This document shows positions 1-9,361 of a stretch of 64,000 nucleotides of DNA, one piece after another; within the stretch, counting starts at the first letter, position 1, and each line of letters begins with the position of its first letter. The stretch comes from Bacteroidia bacterium (GTDB taxonomy: Bacteria; Bacteroidota; Bacteroidia; UKL13-3): positions 1 through 64,000 of the forward strand of contig JAKLJI010000005.1 of NCBI GenBank assembly GCA_023151275.1, given 5' to 3'. A program made the translations under genes and the position numbers. The notes under the pieces were generated by a model. The model saw nothing but the letters and a program-made list of their open reading frames with translations, was not told where the DNA came from and ran no database searches.

Positions 1-214
1 CCCTGCCTTTTCGCGCCTGCTTCGCTCTTGCCCTCAGGGCCTACCCGAGGCGAACCAGCCAATAAGGCAGACCGCACCGTCCTGCCCACGGATTTTGCAG
101 GCACGCGCGGCCGACAGCGAGAAGGGCTACACCTGATTTTAGGCTTTCATAATGACGAAATTCTCCATTTCCTAGGAATCAAGATTCATGTTTAATTGCA
201 CTTAAACCTTCATA

Positions 215-370
215 AACCCCGTAGGGGTTACATGTTGGTAGAATTGCATTCACCCCACGAACGCTGAAACCCCATAGGGGTGAAATATTCATTGGTGGCA
301 TTCACATCAACCCGAATATTTGATTTTTGAATTTCTGCAACTATCCAATTGCCCTAAAAAAGCCATCCGG
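215..370 (+). repeat. Dispersed repeat, copy 1 (hairpin-bearing)
   Basis: This stretch is colinear with 3154-3316, with shared blocks such as TACATGTTGGTAGA, GCTGAAACCCCATAGG, TGAAATATTCAT, TTTTTGAATTTCT and AGCCATCCGG. By eye the two copies are roughly three quarters identical, with small indels. It carries two GTA/ATA-looped CCCC/GGGG hairpins. It encodes nothing recognisable. Confidence 0.75.
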
Positions 371-522
371 GCTACTTTGTCTTCCCTGGTTTTATTGCTT
401 AAACCAGTTAAACCTTCATAAACTACTTAAACCTTCATCCCTTGGAAGACTGGTGTTTTCTTTTGTTAGGAGAACACTAATCCATTGAGGTATTTAAATT
501 TCGTGTGTAAATTTGTGGCTTA

Positions 523-782
523 AATTTTCCAAAAGCCTTTCGCTGTCGAAGGCGCCGAGAGCAGCAAGAGTGTGAGTAATGAGTATTGAGGGCCGCATTT
601 CCGAGATCATCTGGTTTCCCTGATTTACCGCTTAAACCTTTAAACTTTTATAAACCACTTAAACCTTCATCTTTTGGCAGACAGGTATTTTGTTTCTTTT
701 CTATGTGCCAAGGCGTGCCAGTGTTAAAGGATTCCATAGCAAGGGCTTGCCTTTTTCTGATAGCCAAGGCATGCCTTGGCTC
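523..782 (+). repeat. Dispersed repeat, copy 1 of an inverted pair
   Basis: The reverse complement of 36771-37010 aligns along this whole stretch, including CTTTCGCTGTCG, GCAAGAGTGTGAGTAATGAG, TTTACCGCTTAAACC, GTGCCAAGGCGTG and a terminal palindrome. Identity by eye is about 80%. The end contains a perfect 20-bp palindrome at 762-781 (AGCCAAGGCATGCCTTGGCT). The two copies lie about 36 kb apart on opposite strands. Confidence 0.8.
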
Positions 783-972
783 TACATAAACCTTGGAAAT
801 TGTTTGTTTTGTTGCCTAAAAACGAAAACCACTTTTTACCTCATAGCCACCAGCTGATAATTTGCTTTTATCTTGAAAGGATAATACTTAACAAGCCCTT
901 AAATTCCGTGTTCATGCATCCAAAGACTTGAAGAATTTTTGATAATTTCATACAATTTTTCGATTGGAGGCC

Positions 973-980
973 TAAATTTG
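973..980 (+). promoter_or_regulatory. Bacteroidota -7 element TAAATTTG
   Basis: This is a perfect match to the Bacteroidota housekeeping -7 consensus TAnnTTTG. It ends 7 bases before the ATG at 988, so the leader would be only a few bases long. No TTG lies at the usual 19-23 base spacing upstream. Confidence 0.5.
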
Positions 981-987
981 CGAAACG

Positions 988-2952
988 ATGAAGTTTTTTA
1001 AACTCTTATTCTCCAACTCCGGAAAAATTCCCAGATGGACCATATTTGTGTTCGATCTTGGACTTTGCGCAGTAGCTTACCTTTTGTCGCTTTTTGCCAA
1101 GTTCAGTCTGGATTTGGGCCAGGAATTTCTGAAGCCGGCACTCATGGTATTGCCCGTTTACCTGGCTGTTAAAGGAATCTCCATCAGCTATTTCCGACTG
1201 CATGCTTTTGTAATACGCCATACCAGTGTTCAAGACGGCTTGCGCATATTTTATGCCATGGTGGCCTCCTCGGTGATTTTGTTCTTCATCGATTCCCTTT
1301 ATAATTACTTGCCAGAAAAAAAGGTTCACCTTTTCCCGCTTACGATTCTCCTCATTGATTTTGTGCTTTCCACTTTCTTTCTAGCATCCGTGCGGGTATT
1401 TATCAAGTTAATGTATATACGAATTAATTCGGTGAGTAGCAAAACGGTTACCAATTACGCCATTTTTGGGGCAGGCGACGCCGGTATTACCACCAAACGA
1501 AAATTGGAACAAGAGAGCAGAAGAGGGATAAAAGTGGCTGCATTTGACAGTCCGCAAAAACAGAAAAAAATATTGGAAGGTGTTCCCATTTACAATGGCA
1601 CTAACGAGTTGGAAGAAACCATTACCCGCTTGAATATTGAGTACATCATTATTGCTATTCCATCCATTTCAAAAGCCAGGAAACAGGATATTGTTGAACG
1701 TTGTCTCGCCCTGAATGTGAATGTAAGAACCGTTCCCCCTGTGACCAAATGGATTAATGGTGAGCTGAGCTTCAATCAGATAAAGAATATCAAGATTGAA
1801 GATTTGATTGAACGCGATGTCATTCAACTGGATAAGGCGAAGATTGGCAACCAAGTGAACAACAAAGTGGTAATGGTAACCGGCGCTGGAGGCTCTATTG
1901 GCTCCGAAATGGTTAGGCAGTTGTTGCGGTTCAAACCACGTAAATTGCTCTGCGTAGATAAGTCGGAAATCAAATTGTACGAATTGGATTCTGAACTTCA
2001 GGAGAATTTTAAAAATGAGCTAAACACCTTTGTTGAAATTATTGTGGGCGACATTACCAATGAAGCCCGCATGGCGATGATTTTTGAAAAGTATCAGCCC
2101 AATATCATTTATCATGCTGCGGCCTATAAACACGTTCCTTTGATGGAAGACAATCCAAGTGAAGCCATTTGGGTGAACGTACGCGGCACAAAAACCATTG
2201 CCGATTTCGCTGTTAAATACAAAGCAGATCGTTTTGTAATGGTGAGCACAGACAAGGCAGTTAACCCTACCAATGTAATGGGTGCAAGCAAGCGGATTGC
2301 CGAAATTTATGTTCAATCGCTCTTCTATCAAAATCAATTGACCGGAGGAAGAACGAAATTTATCACTACCCGATTTGGCAATGTTCTAGGCTCGAGCGGC
2401 TCGGTTATTCCCCGTTTTAGAAAACAGATTGAGGAAGGCGGTCCAATCACCGTAACCCATCCGGATATCACCCGCTATTTTATGACCATTCCAGAGGCTT
2501 GCCAATTGGTCCTCGAGGCAGGAAACATGGGAAATGGCGGCGAGATTTTCATTTTCGACATGGGTAAATCGACCAAAATTGTTGATTTGGCCAAGAAAAT
2601 GATCAAACTATCCGGACTCACCCTCGGAAAAGACATTCAAATTGTATTTACCGGTTTGAGGCCTGGTGAGAAAATTTACGAAGAATTGCTGAACGACGAA
2701 GAAAACACCATGCCGACTCACCATCCCAAAATCATGATTGGTAAAGTGAGGAAGTACGATTTTAATGAGGTAGAAAAGAACACCTACGAACTGATTGACA
2801 TGTACCGTAACCAGGACATGATGCGCATTGTTGGAAAGATGAAGGAAATTGTTCCGGAGTTTAAAAGTAAGAATTCAATATACGAGAGTCTGGATGCAGA
2901 TGTGCAGTTGCCTGATAGTTCGGATTTGGCGAAGATGCTGTTACCGGATTAG
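988..2952 (+). CDS. Membrane-bound UDP-sugar 4,6-dehydratase (CapD/WbpM/PglF type)
   Basis: The predicted 654-residue inner-membrane enzyme likely converts UDP-GlcNAc to the 4-keto-6-deoxy sugar for surface polysaccharide or glycoprotein glycans. About four transmembrane segments fall in residues 15-140, followed by a first Rossmann-like domain with GAGDAG near residue 160. The catalytic extended-SDR domain starts at the nucleotide-binding motif TGAGGSIGSE (about 296-305). The active site reads S420-T-D-K, then M431 and K435 (VMGASK). Met in place of the usual catalytic Tyr is typical of large membrane dehydratases such as WbpM and PglF. Length matches that family. The start is the ATG just after a TAAATTTG promoter element. 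The gene stands alone between two repeat-rich stretches. The family call is firm; the exact sugar product is inferred. Confidence 0.9.
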   Translation: MKFFKLLFSNSGKIPRWTIFVFDLGLCAVAYLLSLFAKFSLDLGQEFLKPALMVLPVYLAVKGISISYFRLHAFVIRHTSVQDGLRIFYAMVASSVILFFIDSLYNYLPEKKVHLFPLTILLIDFVLSTFFLASVRVFIKLMYIRINSVSSKTVTNYAIFGAGDAGITTKRKLEQESRRGIKVAAFDSPQKQKKILEGVPIYNGTNELEETITRLNIEYIIIAIPSISKARKQDIVERCLALNVNVRTVPPVTKWINGELSFNQIKNIKIEDLIERDVIQLDKAKIGNQVNNKVVMVTGAGGSIGSEMVRQLLRFKPRKLLCVDKSEIKLYELDSELQENFKNELNTFVEIIVGDITNEARMAMIFEKYQPNIIYHAAAYKHVPLMEDNPSEAIWVNVRGTKTIADFAVKYKADRFVMVSTDKAVNPTNVMGASKRIAEIYVQSLFYQNQLTGGRTKFITTRFGNVLGSSGSVIPRFRKQIEEGGPITVTHPDITRYFMTIPEACQLVLEAGNMGNGGEIFIFDMGKSTKIVDLAKKMIKLSGLTLGKDIQIVFTGLRPGEKIYEELLNDEENTMPTHHPKIMIGKVRKYDFNEVEKNTYELIDMYRNQDMMRIVGKMKEIVPEFKSKNSIYESLDADVQLPDSSDLAKMLLPD

Positions 2953-3153
2953 GGATTGCCTCTTTCAAGGTTCTGAGATTTGCGCCCTGAGGTAGATGCT
3001 CTGGGCAGGGGTACCAAGGGTGTGCGTTTTAAGCAAGTGGAAGAGAAATTCGTCACCAGAATTTGGGTATTTGCTTCGCTTTTTCCTGGAAGGCTTTCTT
3101 GAAGCGAAATAGCTAATATGGCAAAGGGCATTTGAATGGCCTGAGAATTTACT

Positions 3154-3316
3154 AACCCCGTAGGGTTTACATGTTGGTAGATTTGCAATCCTACCTCAAA
3201 TGCTGAAACCCCATAGGTGAAATATTCATCCTTGGAGGCATACACATCCCCCTAAAATTTTTTTTTTGAATTTCTAGGAGGAGCCAGCCAATTGCTAAAA
3301 ATGAAAAGCCATCCGG
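3154..3316 (+). repeat. Dispersed repeat, copy 2 (direct to 215-370)
   Basis: This copy is colinear with 215-370 in the same orientation. The first hairpin here is damaged (AACCCCGTAGGGTTT) and the second has lost part of its right arm, which suggests that this copy is the more decayed one. Confidence 0.7.
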
Positions 3317-3361
3317 CATCAATTGAACAGGCCGGGATTCTAGCAATAGCTATTGCCATTT

Positions 3362-3395
3362 TAAAAAAGGGCCAATAGCAAAAAGCTATTGGCCC
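3362..3395 (-). terminator. Intrinsic terminator of the phosphohexomutase gene
   Basis: A perfect 11-bp stem (GGGCCAATAGC at 3369-3379 pairing with 3385-3395) has an AAAAA loop. On the minus strand it is followed by a run of six Ts. It lies about 55 bases past the stop codon. Confidence 0.85.
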
Positions 3396-3449
3396 TAAAA
3401 ATCTAATCGTTCACACAAGTAAAGCTATAGCCAAAAAAACATGGCTTTC

Positions 3450-4856
3450 CTACGCAAGAATTGTTTCTTTACATGCCTGAAGGATTTTGTTCGCGTTTTC
3501 CTCGGTATTGCTTTCGCTGTAAACCCGAAGAACAGGCTCGGTGCCACTGGCACGAATCATCACCCATTCACCATTGCCCAAATGGAATTTAAATCCATCA
3601 AGGTCTTCCACTTTTTCAATGGTATAGTTACCAAACGTGCTGTACTTACCTGATTTGCAATCAGCCAAAACGCGTTGTTTGATTTCTTCAGTGATGTGCA
3701 AATCTATTCTTCCCATGGAGAAAGAACCAACCACATCGTACACTTCCTGAATCAATTCATCCAAACTTTTGCCTGTTTTGGCCATGAATTCCCAAAGGGT
3801 TAATCCAATCCAAATTCCATCACGCTCAGGAATAAATCCTTTGATGGCAATTCCTCCGCTTTCTTCACCACCAACTAACACATTTTCGGTTACCATTTTC
3901 TCGCAGATGTATTTGAAACCAATTTTGGTGATTTCAATCGGTAATCCGTAAGCCTGAGCCAATTGGGTAATTTTGGAAGTAGCGCTGAACGTGGTAATCA
4001 CCTTTCCATTCATTCCTTTGTACTTGTGCAAGTAATGCACCAACAGCAGAATGATATGGTGTGAATCCACGAATTTTCCGGCTTTGTTGTACAAACCAAT
4101 GCGATCTGCATCGCCATCTGTCACCAAACCGCAGTCAATTTCCTCGCTAATGCGAATGAGTTCGCTGAACTCGGCCAGGTTTTTATGAATTGGCTCCGGT
4201 GCTTGTCCATCGAAGCCCGGGTTATGGTCGCAATGCAATAAGGTAATTTCAGGAAACAACCTGCGCATTACATTCTGACCTGCACCATACATGGCATCGT
4301 AAGCAAATTCCATACCTGAACTTTTAATCAGTTTCAGGTCGAATTTGGACTCCACTTCATTGACATACATGGTTTCCAGATCCACGTACTCAATCATTCC
4401 CTTGTCAATCAATTCTTGCATTGAACTTAAAGGCAAGCTAACAGGTGTGCCCGGAATGGCTTGCTCAACAGCATCAATTACCGCAGGACTTGATGGTCCT
4501 CCGTAGTGGGCTTTCAACTTGAAACCGCTATAAGCAGGAGGATTATGACTGGCCGTAATTATCACACCCAAAGCTGCGCCATATTTCACTGCACCCAGAC
4601 TTACCATGGGTGTAGAAACAAAACCTTTTCCCATTTTCACTTTAATGCCATTGGCACACATAATACGGGCAGTGGTTTCTGCAAACAGTTCACCGGCAAA
4701 GCGGCAATCGTGACCAATAACAACCGATAAATTGGTGGGGAATTCTTTCTTGATGTATTCTGCGGTTCCCTGGGCAACGCGTTTTACATTTTCAACCGTG
4801 AACTCATCGGCAATAATGCCTCTCCATCCATCGGTACCGAATTTAATTACATACAT
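3450..4856 (-). CDS. Phosphoglucomutase/phosphomannomutase family enzyme
   Basis: This alpha-D-phosphohexomutase interconverts hexose 1- and 6-phosphates, feeding nucleotide-sugar synthesis. All four family signatures are present: the phosphoserine loop TASHNP with Ser103, the metal loop DGDADR, the sugar-binding loop GGEESGG, and the phosphate-binding loop RASGTEPVLRVY near the C terminus. The start is placed at MYVIKFGTDGWRG, because the reading frame's upstream 24 residues have no family match. That gives 468 residues, normal for the family. It lies 80 bases downstream of the glutaryl-CoA dehydrogenase gene on the same strand and may share its transcript. Whether glucose, mannose or glucosamine phosphate is preferred cannot be read from the motifs. 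Confidence 0.9.
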   Translation of the reverse strand: MYVIKFGTDGWRGIIADEFTVENVKRVAQGTAEYIKKEFPTNLSVVIGHDCRFAGELFAETTARIMCANGIKVKMGKGFVSTPMVSLGAVKYGAALGVIITASHNPPAYSGFKLKAHYGGPSSPAVIDAVEQAIPGTPVSLPLSSMQELIDKGMIEYVDLETMYVNEVESKFDLKLIKSSGMEFAYDAMYGAGQNVMRRLFPEITLLHCDHNPGFDGQAPEPIHKNLAEFSELIRISEEIDCGLVTDGDADRIGLYNKAGKFVDSHHIILLLVHYLHKYKGMNGKVITTFSATSKITQLAQAYGLPIEITKIGFKYICEKMVTENVLVGGEESGGIAIKGFIPERDGIWIGLTLWEFMAKTGKSLDELIQEVYDVVGSFSMGRIDLHITEEIKQRVLADCKSGKYSTFGNYTIEKVEDLDGFKFHLGNGEWVMIRASGTEPVLRVYSESNTEENANKILQACKETILA

Positions 4857-4936
4857 AGGTTTATAATTTGTGGTAGAAGGTATAAAAACAATGCCAAAAT
4901 ATCCGTGATGGACACTCCGGCATTGCATGATTTATT

Positions 4937-6148
4937 TTATGAAAATGCATTCTCACCTGTGATATCCATGCCGGTAATCAACAAATGGATATCATGGGTT
5001 CCTTCGTAGGTTACTACCGACTCTAAATTCATCATGTGACGCATGATTGGGTATTCACCTGTAATGCCCATACCGCCTAACATTTGACGTGCATTTCTGG
5101 CAATGGTTAGAGCCATATCTACGTTGTTCCTTTTGGCCATAGAAATTTGAGCCGGGGTGGCACGACCTTCATTCATCAACACACCCAAGCGCCAAGTTAA
5201 GAGTTGGGCTTTGGTAATCTCGGTAATCATTTCAGCAAGTTTCTTTTGCTGAAGCTGGAATCCACCAATTGGCTTGCCAAATTGAACACGCTCTTTGCTG
5301 TAACGCAATGCGGTATCGTAACAATCTAGGGCCGCACCAATTGCCCCCCAGCTGATGCCGTAGCGAGCCGAGTTCAAACAAGTTAATGGGCCTTTCAACC
5401 CTTCAACGCCAGGTAAAATATTTTCCTTTGGAACCTTTACATCGTTGAACACCAATTCTCCGGTAGCTGAAGCGCGTAAGCTCCATTTGTTATGCGTTTC
5501 AGGAGTAGTAAAACCTTCCATTCCACGTTCAACAATAATACCTTTAATCTTGCCTTCTTCATTCTTTGCCCAAACCACAGCGATGTCTGCAAATGGAGCA
5601 TTTGAAATCCACATTTTGGCACCATTCAAAATCACGTGCTTGCCATCTCCTGCATCCTTGAAGTTGGTAACCATTCCGGCCGGGTTAGAACCATGGTCGG
5701 GTTCAGTTAAACCAAAGCAACCCATCATTTCTCCCTTAGCCAATTTAGGCAGGTATTTATGCTTTTGCTCTTCAGAACCAAACTTGTAGATGGGGTACAT
5801 CACCAAACTTCCTTGCACCGATGCAGTTGAACGAATACCCGAATCGCAACGCTCCAATTCTTGCATGATGATACCGTAAGTAATGTAATCCATTCCACCG
5901 CAGCCATATTCGGCAGGCAATTGCGGACCAAAGGCACCTACTTCACCAAGGCCTTTAATGATATGGTGAGGAAATGCAGCCTTTTGGGCAGCATCTTCAA
6001 TGATGGGAGAAAGGTCACGTTTTACCCAATCTCTAACTGTATTACGAATCAGGATATGTTCTTCCGAAAGAAGCTCATCCATCAGATAATAATCGTGGTG
6101 CTGGTAGGCATCCTGCTTATTCGCACGTGTGAAATTATGTTCACTCAT
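4937..6148 (-). CDS. gcdH: Glutaryl-CoA dehydrogenase-like acyl-CoA dehydrogenase
   Basis: This FAD flavoprotein of the acyl-CoA dehydrogenase family (403 residues) is predicted to oxidise and decarboxylate glutaryl-CoA to crotonyl-CoA in lysine and tryptophan breakdown. It contains the FAD/substrate motif CFGLTEPDHGSNP, the segment ARYGISWGAIGA, and the C-terminal TYEGTHDIH, in which Glu382 is the predicted catalytic base. YEGTHDIH and the glycine-rich GGMGITGEYP segment favour the GcdH clade over short-chain acyl-CoA dehydrogenases. The window also encodes tryptophanase. A plausible promoter element, TAAATTCG, lies about 40 bases upstream. Substrate is inferred from family motifs. Confidence 0.85.
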   Translation of the reverse strand: MSEHNFTRANKQDAYQHHDYYLMDELLSEEHILIRNTVRDWVKRDLSPIIEDAAQKAAFPHHIIKGLGEVGAFGPQLPAEYGCGGMDYITYGIIMQELERCDSGIRSTASVQGSLVMYPIYKFGSEEQKHKYLPKLAKGEMMGCFGLTEPDHGSNPAGMVTNFKDAGDGKHVILNGAKMWISNAPFADIAVVWAKNEEGKIKGIIVERGMEGFTTPETHNKWSLRASATGELVFNDVKVPKENILPGVEGLKGPLTCLNSARYGISWGAIGAALDCYDTALRYSKERVQFGKPIGGFQLQQKKLAEMITEITKAQLLTWRLGVLMNEGRATPAQISMAKRNNVDMALTIARNARQMLGGMGITGEYPIMRHMMNLESVVTYEGTHDIHLLITGMDITGENAFS

Positions 6149-6189
6149 AGTTTTGCTTGGTCTGTAATTCTCACCCTAAAATGGGTCAG

Positions 6190-6197
6190 CGAATTTA
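6190..6197 (-). promoter_or_regulatory. Candidate -7 element (TAAATTCG) of gcdH
   Basis: Read on the minus strand the sequence is TAAATTCG, one base from TAnnTTTG. The same TTCG variant occurs before actA, hldD and the PTPS-family gene. No well-placed TTG was found upstream. Confidence 0.3.
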
Positions 6198-6382
6198 GCT
6201 AGTTCAAACCCAAAAAGTAAAACGTTTCTTTGTTTATTGGTCAATGGCGGAGCTAGTTTTACGCAATCAGGAATTTAACCCTTGTAATTTTACGCAAATC
6301 CACTGTTTTCATTTGGGCTGGGCCTTGGAAAGTCTTTGTTTCTTCATCTCTTTTCCCCTTTTTTGCAAGCAGGTAATCGTAC

Positions 6383-6742
6383 ATGAAATTAGAAACATCA
6401 CTCGAAGGAATGGAATTCCACGCCTTTCACGGCTGGTACCCGGAAGAGGCCAAAAAAGGCGGCAAATTCCGTGTTGACGTAGTGTTGGAGCAATTTGTTT
6501 ACGACGACAAAGAGTTCAAAGAACTGAGCGATGTGGTAAACTACGAGGAAGTATATTCCATGGTAGGTCGTCAAATGGCCGAACGCCGTGCCCTAATTGA
6601 AGATTTAGGAAAATCAATTGTTAAGGAATTATGCGACCGATATCCATACCTGCAGAAGGTGAGGGTAAAAATTACCAAATTTAATCCCATGGGCCGGTTT
6701 GATGGCGCCAATGCCGTTGTCAATTTCGAACGCGAATTGTAA
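6383..6742 (+). CDS. folB: Dihydroneopterin aldolase
   Basis: FolB cleaves 7,8-dihydroneopterin to 6-hydroxymethyl-7,8-dihydropterin and glycolaldehyde in folate synthesis. At 119 residues it has normal length. Visible signatures are EFHAFHGWYPEE near the N terminus (substrate-binding segment), SDVVNYEEVY in the middle, LIEDLG (binding Glu) and the C-terminal catalytic-lysine segment VKITKFNPMG. It is divergent from gcdH across a 234-base spacer in which I found no clear promoter. A bidirectional terminator follows. Confidence 0.9.
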   Translation: MKLETSLEGMEFHAFHGWYPEEAKKGGKFRVDVVLEQFVYDDKEFKELSDVVNYEEVYSMVGRQMAERRALIEDLGKSIVKELCDRYPYLQKVRVKITKFNPMGRFDGANAVVNFEREL

Positions 6743-6848
6743 TTGGGCGAAATGTTTTGCCCTTAATTACTCCCCAAAAAGATTCACCCAATACCCTACT
6801 GGTATCTAGAAATAGTGTCTCCATTATTCCTCCCTGCAGAAATGGGCA

Positions 6849-6883
6849 TAAAAAAAGACCACCGAAATCGATGGTCTTTTTTT
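6849..6883. terminator. Bidirectional terminator between folB and actF
   Basis: A stem of AAAAAAAGACCA against TGGTCTTTTTTT with an inner CGA/TCG extension gives T-runs on both strands. It ends folB transcription on the plus strand and the act operon on the minus strand. Confidence 0.85.
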
Positions 6884-6900
6884 ATGAATGTATGTTCGGA

Positions 6901-8208
6901 TTAGATTCCTACATCGTGCAAAGCACTTTCCATGATATACGGGTGCTTAGTTGGGTACAAGTTGGCTTTGGTTAAGGCTTTCAAAGTCATGAACAGGAAC
7001 AAACCTGTAAACAGACACAAGAAACCAATCTCCATCAAACCAAATCCTTGGAACGGAACTTTAATGATTCCACCCGGATTAGCTTCTGTAGGATTTGTAG
7101 CTAAGTTCATAGAACCAGGCATAACCATCAAATACACGTCTAACCAGTGACCTAGTAAAATCAAAGATGCTACAAAGTAACCGGCAATTTTGCTGCGCTT
7201 CCAATCTCTTCTCATGAAGAAGAAGAACGGAACCAAGAAGTTAATCAAAACAACAAAGTAGAATAAGAATTGGTATGAACCAAACAAACGCTCTTTGTAG
7301 TAAGCAACTTCCTCTGGAATGTTTGCGTACCATATCAACAAGAATTGAGAAGTCCACATGTAAGTCCAGAATACGGAAAAGGCAAACATGAATTTACCCA
7401 AATCGTGCTGATGCTCGTCGTTTGCGATGTTCAAATAGCCTTTACCGCGTAGGTAGTGGGTAAACAAATACACAATTGACAAAGCACTAACCCAACCTGT
7501 AGCGAAGTTGTAGATTGAGAAGATGGTTGAATACCAATGTGCATCAATGCTCATCATTTGATCCCATGAGAACATGGAAAAGGTAAAACCAAAAATAACG
7601 GTGAATGCTGCTGATAAAGCATACGTCTTTTTGTAGTTCTCAAGTCCACCAGCCAAATCCTCTTTACGAGAATACTGACGGAACATGTGTGCTGCAAAAA
7701 TCCAGAATCCCATAAACGCAATCATTCTAATAAAGAAGAATGGTTTGTTTAGGTACCAGCTTTTACCGGCAAGGATTGCATCAAAATTAGGAGCTTCAGG
7801 ATTCATGATTCCATCGTGTGCCCAATGGTATAAAACAGGTAATCCAATTAAGCTGACGATAATAAGGATAGGTCCACCAACAAGTGAATACTCACTCATT
7901 GCTTCAGGAATCCTACGGATGGCGATATACCAACCTGCATTTGCAATTTGTGAGATGGCGATAAAAGCCGCGGCACAAATTGAAACGATGAAAAAGAAAT
8001 AACCATTAACCAACAAGTTGCTAAGCAAACGCTTTTGAACCAAATGGTGCAGGTCGTGTTCGCCCAAACCCTCCATGTGCGGATGGTAGGTGAAGTAACC
8101 GATAGCGGCCAGGATCAGACCAACAATCATGAGGCCAAAAGCCCACTTCTTGTTACCATCTGTAATGGCATATTTTTCTTCTCTGATATGTACTTCTGCG
8201 TGTTCCAT
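6901..8208 (-). CDS. actF: Alternative complex III, quinone-binding membrane subunit 2
   Basis: ActF is the last subunit of the operon, a polytopic NrfD-like protein of the quinol:electron-acceptor oxidoreductase. The 435 residues form about ten hydrophobic segments (for example FGLMIVGLILAAIGYF and YFFFIVSICAAAFIAI). The start is set at MEHAEVHIREEKYAI, because the 21 upstream in-frame residues are polar, non-conserved and overlap the ActE end region. It begins 25 bases after actE and is followed by the strong terminator at 6849-6883, so no cytochrome oxidase genes are joined to the operon here. Confidence 0.93.
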   Translation of the reverse strand: MEHAEVHIREEKYAITDGNKKWAFGLMIVGLILAAIGYFTYHPHMEGLGEHDLHHLVQKRLLSNLLVNGYFFFIVSICAAAFIAISQIANAGWYIAIRRIPEAMSEYSLVGGPILIIVSLIGLPVLYHWAHDGIMNPEAPNFDAILAGKSWYLNKPFFFIRMIAFMGFWIFAAHMFRQYSRKEDLAGGLENYKKTYALSAAFTVIFGFTFSMFSWDQMMSIDAHWYSTIFSIYNFATGWVSALSIVYLFTHYLRGKGYLNIANDEHQHDLGKFMFAFSVFWTYMWTSQFLLIWYANIPEEVAYYKERLFGSYQFLFYFVVLINFLVPFFFFMRRDWKRSKIAGYFVASLILLGHWLDVYLMVMPGSMNLATNPTEANPGGIIKVPFQGFGLMEIGFLCLFTGLFLFMTLKALTKANLYPTKHPYIMESALHDVGI

Positions 8209-8233
8209 TTTTAAATCTTTTCTTCGGTTAACT

Positions 8234-8845
8234 TTATTTTGAAGCAGTTGCTGTTCCTTTGTACGGTCCACTTACGGTGCGGATATAATGAACTACTTTC
8301 CAGATTTGCTCAGGAGTTAAGGTAGTTCCATATGCACCCATCAGGTTTTTACCGTAACGGATTGAGTAAAACATTTTACCATCAGGTGTAGTCTTGATAC
8401 GGTCTGAATCGTAACTAGGCGGAGGTGGGAATTTTCCGGCAGCTACAATTGTTCCATCACCCAAGCCTTTATCACCATGACAAGGCGTACAATTGATATT
8501 GTAAAGCGTTTGTCCTTCTGCAATATTAGCAGCTGATGCAGGAAGAGGATTTCTAAAAGCAGCTGATGCTTCATATCCTTCATTGCTAACTGGAAGGGCA
8601 TATTTTGCGAAATCAGCTTGTCCTCTGGCAACAGTTCCTTTTACAGGTTCGCGCATGTTCATTCCATGAGGATTGATTTTGTTAGGCTCATCAGCTAACT
8701 GAGCTAAAGGCTCGTAACCAAAACCATGGTACATGTTAGGGGCGAATTCGTAACCGGGATTTTCACCTCCGGCACTGCAGGAACTGAGCAGGGATGCAGC
8801 TCCCATCAGCACAAAAGCACTGAGTATTAATCTTGAGTTTGCCAT
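8234..8845 (-). CDS. actE: Alternative complex III, monoheme cytochrome c lipoprotein
   Basis: ActE carries electrons out of the complex toward a soluble carrier or oxidase. The 203-residue protein begins with a lipoprotein signal peptide (lipobox LSSC, Cys23) and has one heme-binding CxxCH in NINCTPCHGDKGLGDG. A distal Met ligand is likely in KNLMGAYG. Its ATG overlaps the actD stop by one base (TAATG), indicating translational coupling. Confidence 0.93.
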   Translation of the reverse strand: MANSRLILSAFVLMGAASLLSSCSAGGENPGYEFAPNMYHGFGYEPLAQLADEPNKINPHGMNMREPVKGTVARGQADFAKYALPVSNEGYEASAAFRNPLPASAANIAEGQTLYNINCTPCHGDKGLGDGTIVAAGKFPPPPSYDSDRIKTTPDGKMFYSIRYGKNLMGAYGTTLTPEQIWKVVHYIRTVSGPYKGTATASK

Positions 8846-9361
8846 TAGTCTTCTTTAATCCTTTCTCTGACTTCAATAGCTCCGTTTTCAATCAGAATCT
8901 GATTCAAAGCCTGAACATCAGTTTTATGTTCTTTGATATTTACAGCAACAACAAACAAATCGTCTGTTACACGAGGATCGATGATGTCTGCATTTTTACC
9001 CCAGAACATGCGGTTAACAATGAAAAAGCTAGCTACCATTCCAAAAGCGGTGAATAGAATACTCAATTCAAACGTGATTGGAATATAGGTAGGAATATGC
9101 AAGTTGGGTTTACCACCAATAATCATTGGCCAGTCGATTTTAGACACGTAAACCTGGAATATCACAGCTAAACTCAAACCTGTCATGGCAAACAAAAAGG
9201 CTGCTACTGATAAACGTGAGCGTTTAATGCCCATCAATCTATCAATGCCGTGAATGGCAAAGGGAGAGTAAACATCCTCAATTGAGTAACCACTATTGAT
9301 CAGCTTTTTGGTAGCTGCGTAAATCTTATCGGGATTATCGTAAACCCCTAAAATCATTTTT

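Larger units (their letters stand above)
1..987. repeat. Gene-free repeat-rich flank upstream of the dehydratase
   Basis: No convincing gene lies here; the only ORF of note (586-789) is a reading of repeat sequence. Three parts can be seen. Bases 1-135 are GC-rich with no recognised content. Bases 215-370 hold a repeat with two short hairpins (AACCCC-GTA-GGGGTT at 215-229 and a sister at 267-281), which recurs at 3154-3316. Bases 523-782 hold a second repeat that recurs in inverted orientation at 36771-37010. The motif TAAACCTTCATAAAC recurs several times. The final ~200 bases contain the promoter of the next gene. Confidence 0.7.
2953..3449. repeat. Intergenic stretch with repeat copy 2
   Basis: This stretch between two genes whose 3' ends converge holds no supportable gene. 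Bases 3154-3316 are the second copy of the hairpin-bearing repeat found at 215-370. The right end holds the terminator of the phosphohexomutase gene. Confidence 0.65.

Noticed and set aside
586-789. A short ORF in the left flank
   Set aside because: It lies inside a dispersed repeat whose inverted copy at 36771 does not keep the frame.
3769-3951. Antisense ORFs within many genes (for example inside the phosphohexomutase, act and icmF genes)
   Set aside because: They follow the codon pattern of the real gene on the opposite strand and show no independent protein features.
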